Notes under the pieces: generated by a model
What the model saw: the letters and a program-made list of their open reading frames with translations, nothing else
Database searches by the model: none
Told to the model about the DNA's origin: nothing
In this document: positions 59,921-64,000 of the stretch, in pieces
Position numbering within the stretch: position 1 is the first letter of the stretch
How the letters are laid out: each line of letters begins with the position of its first letter
Source of the DNA: Pseudomonas sp. KUIN-1
GTDB lineage: Bacteria > Pseudomonadota > Gammaproteobacteria > Pseudomonadales > Pseudomonadaceae
Direction: 5' to 3'
Length of the DNA stretch: 64,000 bases
Assembly: GCF_009176725.1 (NCBI RefSeq)
Contig: NZ_AP020337.1
Location: forward strand, 1,984,001-2,048,000
Program-made: the position numbers and the translations under genes

Positions 59921-61690
59921 ATGATTTCACGGATTACCCGACGTCATCGCCAGGCCTTGCGTCTGGCTGCGAGTTTCATCGCGCCGTATCGCTGGCAGGC
60001 GCTCGGCGCATTGCTGGCACTGGTCATTACCGCGGGCATCACCCTGTCGATCGGGCAGGGCATCAAACTGATGGTCGATCAGGGTTTCATGACCCGCTCA
60101 CCGCAATTGCTCGAGCGCTCGATCGGGTTTTTCATGCTGCTGACGGTCGGCCTGGCCGTCGGAACCTTTGCCCGTTTCTATCTGGTGTCGTGGATCGGCG
60201 AGCGTGTGGTTGCCGACTTGCGCAAGAAAGTATTCGATCACCTGATCGAGCTGCATCCGGGCTTCTACGAGAACAATCGCAGTTCGGAAATCCAGTCGCG
60301 ACTGACCGCCGACACCACGTTGTTGCAGTCGGTGATCGGCTCGTCACTGTCGATGTTCCTGCGCAATGCGCTGATGGTTATCGGCGGCATCGTGCTGTTG
60401 TTCATCACCAATCCCAAACTCACCAGCATCGTGGTGGTGGCGTTGCCGCTGATCATCGCGCCTATTCTCATGTTCGGGCGGCGGGTACGAAACCTGTCGC
60501 GCGAGAGTCAGGACCGGGTCGCCAATGTGGGCAGCTACGTGGCCGAGGCCCTGGGGCAGATCAAGACGGTGCAGGCCTACAATCACCAGCAGCAGGACAA
60601 GCAGCGTTTCTCGTATACGGTGGAGCAGGCGTTCGAGACCGCTCGCAAGCGCATCCTGCAGCGTTCCTGGCTGATCACGCTGGTGATCGTCCTGGTGCTG
60701 GGGGCGGTGGCGGTGATGTTGTGGGTGGGCGGCATGGACGTGATCAGCGGCCGCATTTCCAGCGGTGAGCTGGCAGCGTTCGTGTTCTACGCGCTGATGG
60801 TCGGCATGGCGTTCGGCACGTTGAGTGAGGTGATTGGCGATCTGCAGCGCGCCGCCGGTGCCGCAGAGCGGATCGGCGAGCTGCTTCAGGCGCGCAGCGA
60901 GATCAGCGTGCCCACCACGGACCTGCAGAGCCTGCCACCGCGCATCAGCGGGCGTCTGGCGCTTGAGAATGTCACCTTCGCTTACCCGTCGCGTCCCGAG
61001 CGCAATGCACTGGATAATTTGACCCTGAGCATCGAGCCTGGTGAAACCCTGGCGCTGGTCGGGCCCTCCGGAGCAGGCAAGTCGACCATCCTCGATCTGC
61101 TGTTGCGTTTTTACGACCCGATTCAAGGACGCATCCTGATCGAGGGCGTGCCGATCGCGCAGCTCGATCACCATGACCTGCGCCGCTGCTTCGCGCTGGT
61201 TTCACAATCGCCCGCGCTGTTTTTCGGCACTGTCGAGGACAACATTCGTTACGGTAACGCCACTGCGAGCCTCGAGCAGGTGCAGGCGGCGGCGCGCATT
61301 GCCCATGCGCATGAATTCATTCTCGACATGGCCGACGGTTACCGTACGCATCTGGGTGAGGGCGGGGTGGGCTTGTCCGGCGGACAGCGGCAGCGTCTGG
61401 CGATTGCCCGAGCCTTGCTGGTCGATGCGCCGATTCTGTTGCTGGACGAGGCGACCAGTGCGCTGGACGCGCAGAGTGAGCACTTGATTCAACAGGCTCT
61501 GCCGAGCTTGATGCAGGGGCGTACCACGCTGGTCATCGCCCACCGGCTGGCCACGGTGCAGAATGCCGACCGGATTGCCGTCATGGATCAGGGGCGGTTG
61601 GTCGCGGTGGGCACCCATCAGCAGTTGATCGCCAGCAACCCGCTTTATGCGCGACTGGCGGCGTTGCAGTTCAATGCCGGGGTTGAGTAG
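59921..61690 (+). CDS. MsbA-like ABC transporter, fused TMD-NBD
   Basis: 589-residue half transporter. The N-terminal half has six membrane helices with LEQ-type segments (FDHLIELHPGFYENNRSSEI, the exporter ELHPxFY loop; the sixth ends near residue 300). The ATPase half contains Walker A GPSGAGKST, signature LSGGQRQRLAIARALL and Walker B ILLLDEATSALD, with the His switch IAHRLATV. It should homodimerise to export a lipid or drug. Substrate unreadable. Stands alone. Confidence 0.92.
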   Translation: MISRITRRHRQALRLAASFIAPYRWQALGALLALVITAGITLSIGQGIKLMVDQGFMTRSPQLLERSIGFFMLLTVGLAVGTFARFYLVSWIGERVVADLRKKVFDHLIELHPGFYENNRSSEIQSRLTADTTLLQSVIGSSLSMFLRNALMVIGGIVLLFITNPKLTSIVVVALPLIIAPILMFGRRVRNLSRESQDRVANVGSYVAEALGQIKTVQAYNHQQQDKQRFSYTVEQAFETARKRILQRSWLITLVIVLVLGAVAVMLWVGGMDVISGRISSGELAAFVFYALMVGMAFGTLSEVIGDLQRAAGAAERIGELLQARSEISVPTTDLQSLPPRISGRLALENVTFAYPSRPERNALDNLTLSIEPGETLALVGPSGAGKSTILDLLLRFYDPIQGRILIEGVPIAQLDHHDLRRCFALVSQSPALFFGTVEDNIRYGNATASLEQVQAAARIAHAHEFILDMADGYRTHLGEGGVGLSGGQRQRLAIARALLVDAPILLLDEATSALDAQSEHLIQQALPSLMQGRTTLVIAHRLATVQNADRIAVMDQGRLVAVGTHQQLIASNPLYARLAALQFNAGVE

Positions 61691-61718
61691 GAGAGGGCGA
61701 GAAGGGCTTGTGGGGAAC

Positions 61719-61739
61719 GTGGGAGGTCAAGCCTCCCAC
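61719..61739. terminator. Hairpin between convergent genes
   Basis: GTGGGAGG-TCAAG-CCTCCCAC, an 8-bp perfect stem between the ABC transporter and ppnP stops. No T-run, so strength is uncertain. Confidence 0.5.
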
Positions 61740-61749
61740 TCGGTGAGCC

Positions 61750-62031
61750 TCAGCGATATTCGCACAGGTAGGCGGTATCGACTTTGACCTTGATCTGGAA
61801 CTTGCTGTTGGCCGGTACGTTGAACTGGTTGCCGGTGGCAAAGGTTTCCCAGTCAGTGCTGTCCGGAAGCTTCACGCTCAACTCGCCGGAGATCACGTGC
61901 ATGATTTCCCGTTGCGCCGTACCGAACTCATATTCGCCCGCTGCCATGACACCGATGGTTGCCTCACCATCGGCCTGGGTGAAGGCGATGGATTTGACGG
62001 TGCCGTCGAAGTACTCGTTGACCTTGAACAT
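61750..62031 (-). CDS. ppnP: Pyrimidine/purine nucleoside phosphorylase
   Basis: 93-residue cupin-fold PpnP (YaiE) enzyme splitting nucleosides with phosphate. Diagnostic sequences: [52 protein letters not shown], ending [18 protein letters not shown] precedes the ATG at 62031. The family is broad in base specificity. Convergent with the ABC transporter. Confidence 0.93.
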   Translation of the reverse strand: MFKVNEYFDGTVKSIAFTQADGEATIGVMAAGEYEFGTAQREIMHVISGELSVKLPDSTDWETFATGNQFNVPANSKFQIKVKVDTAYLCEYR

Positions 62032-62143
62032 GGGCGGTTCCTTTTGAAAGGGCTGAAAATGGCTCGCCAGTATGCCCAACACGGTAAAACTCGTCACGCC
62101 CCTTGCACGTCGACGCTGACGAAACGTCGACCTGCAGTAGCAT

Positions 62144-62689
62144 TCAATTGGGCAGGATCAACGGCAGCAGCCTGGCAGTATTGCGCGCATCGACCAGGGC
62201 GCGGTGTTGTTGCCCGCTGAACTGCATGCCTGCCAGTTGCAAGGCACTGTTCAGCCCTATCGGTTTCTGCAAGTGGCGGGCCTGGGCGAAACGCTGTTTG
62301 AGATTGACGTGCGGCATGCTGGACAGCGCACTGTCGAGGTGGTGGTGGCGCCATTCCTCTTCCAGTTGCTGACGATCGTAGTCCCCCCAGCTGGCCCAGC
62401 CCACGATGCGTGCCCGATGATGGCTCAACCAGCGCTCGAACTGCGGCCACACCGTCGTCAGCGGCGCGGCGCTGTCGATGCTGCTCTGGTTGATATGGGT
62501 CAGCTCGCGGCAGAAATGGGTCAGCAACGGCCTGCGTGCCGGGCGCACGAAGCGTTCGAAATGGTCCAGCTCGCGTCCGTCCTGATTGACCAGCGTCGCG
62601 CCTATCTCGATGACTTCCATTTCTGCGACCGGCCATCCACCTTCTTCGGTCGTGGCCTCAAGATCAATCACCAGCCAGTGCGGCATCAT
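62144..62689 (-). CDS. DEDDh-type 3'-5' exonuclease
   Basis: 181-residue RNase T/epsilon-like exonuclease. The DEDDh residues are in [12 protein letters not shown] (Asp, Glu), [16 protein letters not shown] (Asp) and [14 protein letters not shown] (His, Asp). This resembles the ERI-1/KapD type acting on nucleic-acid 3' ends. Two adjacent ATGs could serve as start. Alone on its strand. Confidence 0.88.
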   Translation of the reverse strand: MMPHWLVIDLEATTEEGGWPVAEMEVIEIGATLVNQDGRELDHFERFVRPARRPLLTHFCRELTHINQSSIDSAAPLTTVWPQFERWLSHHRARIVGWASWGDYDRQQLEEEWRHHHLDSALSSMPHVNLKQRFAQARHLQKPIGLNSALQLAGMQFSGQQHRALVDARNTARLLPLILPN

Positions 62690-62938
62690 CCAGCTTCCTT
62701 ACGATAGTCAATGGCTTGAGCGTAGCCAGATTAACCCGTTGCGCACACTCAGGGCTTTGCATCGGCATTCTTGTTGTTACAACTGCCCCTACAGTGACCA
62801 CAGGTGATTGCATTGGTGCCTAGCAGGCGGCTTTCACTTGCCTGTTCGAATACTGCAAGCGCACCGCAGAGCGCTGACGCTGTCGATTTGACAGTTGTTT
62901 AAATCCTGGAAACCGCATAGCTTGAACGGCTTTGATTG

Positions 62939-63778
62939 ATGTCGTGTTTTATGAAAAGACTTGCAGTGTTAATTGACGGTATGGCGCGCACGATCGTTAC
63001 CGGTGTCATGCTCTTCATTCCGTTGATGGCAACGCCGCAGGTCTTCGCCGCGCAGATCGTGCGGGTGGCTGCAGTGCATTTCCCCCCTTATATGGTGCGT
63101 CCTGAAAAAGGTGAAGACACCGGTCTTTTACCCCAACTGATCAATGCCCTGAATGGCGAGCAGGACGACTATGAATTCGTGATGGTCCCCACTTCAGTGC
63201 CTCGGCGTTTTCGTGACTTCACGGAAGGGCGTTTCGATGTAGCCGTTTTCGAAAATCCCGAGTGGGGCTGGAAGGACATTCCCCATGAGCAGATCGATAT
63301 GGGGCTCGAGGATGCCGAGGTCTATGTGGCGCGCCGAGTGGAAGGACGTGGGCAGGATTACTTCGACACCCTGGCTGACAAACGTCTGGCACTGTTCAGT
63401 GGCTATCATTATGGATTTGCCAACTTCAATACCGATCAGAAGTACCTGAGCGAGCACTTCACCATTACCTCCACGTACTCCCACGACAGCAATTTGCTGA
63501 TGGTGGTGCGTGGCCGCGCCGATGTGGCGCCCGTGACCCGTTCGTACCTGATTGATTTCATGGCGCATAACAAGGAAGAAGCGGCGCAACTGATGGTGTC
63601 CGAGCGTGTCGATCAGGTCTACCGTCAATACGCGTTGTTGCGTCCGAATGGCAATATTGATGTGCCGCATTTCAAGCAGCTACTGGAAAGGCTGCGTGCA
63701 GATGGGCAGCTGGCGAAGATTTTCGAGCCGCTGCACATCAAGGTGCTTCCGGTGAATGCCGAGATGCCCGGCAACTAG
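62939..63778 (+). CDS. Periplasmic solute-binding protein, SBP family 3-like
   Basis: 279-residue exported protein. Signal peptide near residues 1-40 (VTGVMLFIPLMATPQVFA/AQ). Opening of the mature fold is VRVAAVHFPPYMVRPEKGED, with FDVAVFENPEWGW and a central VVRGRADVAPVTRSYLI. An alternative start at 62951 (MKRLAVLIDG) gives a more usual signal sequence; neither has a good ribosome site. Related in type to the orphan at 54.3 kb, and likewise has no permease nearby. Confidence 0.83.
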   Translation: MSCFMKRLAVLIDGMARTIVTGVMLFIPLMATPQVFAAQIVRVAAVHFPPYMVRPEKGEDTGLLPQLINALNGEQDDYEFVMVPTSVPRRFRDFTEGRFDVAVFENPEWGWKDIPHEQIDMGLEDAEVYVARRVEGRGQDYFDTLADKRLALFSGYHYGFANFNTDQKYLSEHFTITSTYSHDSNLLMVVRGRADVAPVTRSYLIDFMAHNKEEAAQLMVSERVDQVYRQYALLRPNGNIDVPHFKQLLERLRADGQLAKIFEPLHIKVLPVNAEMPGN

Positions 63779-63815
63779 CAGAGGGGCAGGTTTTGCGCCT
63801 GCCACCCGGAGGCAC

Positions 63816-63983
63816 TCAGCGGTCGTTGGCGTCCTTGGCATCCATTTCTGCGTTGCGCTCGTGGACGCGCTTGAGCTGTTCTTCGGTGAGGGGCAGTTTC
63901 TTGGCTGTGTCGCGCAGCATCATCAGACCGCCGACGATCGAGCCAATGGCTACGAGCAGAATTAACCAGGCATACCAGGGCAT
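63816..63983 (-). CDS. Small membrane protein, DUF2897-like
   Basis: 55 residues: one membrane helix near residues 2-22 (WYAWLILLVAIGSIVGGLMM) followed by a charged helix (LTEEQLKRVHERNAE). Good ribosome site AAGGAG 6 bases before the ATG. Resembles small DUF2897 proteins of pseudomonads; function unknown. Confidence 0.78.
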   Translation of the reverse strand: MPWYAWLILLVAIGSIVGGLMMLRDTAKKLPLTEEQLKRVHERNAEMDAKDANDR

Positions 63984-64000
63984 AGCGCTCTCCTTATTGT

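Overview
The window is chromosomal DNA of a plant-associated pseudomonad, most likely the Pseudomonas syringae group. The evidence is GC-rich coding, the gene order guaD-xdhCBA-gntR-smc-zipA-ligA ... dnaX-ybaB, Pseudomonas-type REP hairpins, an ACC deaminase with its Lrp-type regulator, and a megasynthase cluster for a specialised metabolite. The species call is inference. I ran no database search.

Layout. (1) About 1-16.1 kb: three translationally coupled megasynthase genes and a TauD-type dioxygenase. The first protein (cut by the window edge) is A-T-Ox with a cysteine-like A-domain code, so it should build a thiazole. The second is docking-C-A-T-TE. The third is A-T-C-A-T-KS-KR-ACP-TE with no acyltransferase. 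Its two A domains read as Ile/Val-like and Pro. (2) About 16.1-25 kb: acetyltransferase, saccharopine-dehydrogenase-like oxidoreductase, chemoreceptor, DMT exporter with a divergent LysR regulator, acdS with divergent acdR, and a DUF808 membrane protein. (3) About 25-41.6 kb: a nearly complete guanine/xanthine-to-glyoxylate route: a Tsx-like porin, puuD, allA, alc, uraD and puuE on the minus strand, hiuH and a GntR regulator on the plus strand, then guaD, xdhC, xdhB and xdhA on the minus strand and a second GntR regulator. Between the two halves lies a tandem array of 146-bp repeats interrupted by a complete IS3-family element with a CGG target duplication. (4) About 41.6-64 kb: mostly core genes (smc, zipA, ligA, SRP RNA, dnaX, ybaB, pdxB) mixed with accessory genes: a zinc-peptidase-like protein, an MscS channel, a Tat-exported phosphoesterase, two solute-binding proteins, an MsbA-like ABC exporter, ppnP, a DEDDh exonuclease and two small proteins.

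How the genes work together. In the purine block GuaD makes xanthine from guanine and XdhAB, matured by XdhC, makes urate. PuuD makes 5-hydroxyisourate, HiuH and UraD give (S)-allantoin, and PuuE, Alc and AllA take it to glyoxylate and urea. A repeated ATTGT-N2-ACA motif upstream of puuE, hiuH and gntR is a plausible operator for the neighbouring GntR regulator.

The most novel content is the megasynthase cluster: a thiazole-forming half and an Ile/Val-Pro-ketide half, each ending in its own thioesterase, with an AT-less PKS module. I cannot name its product.
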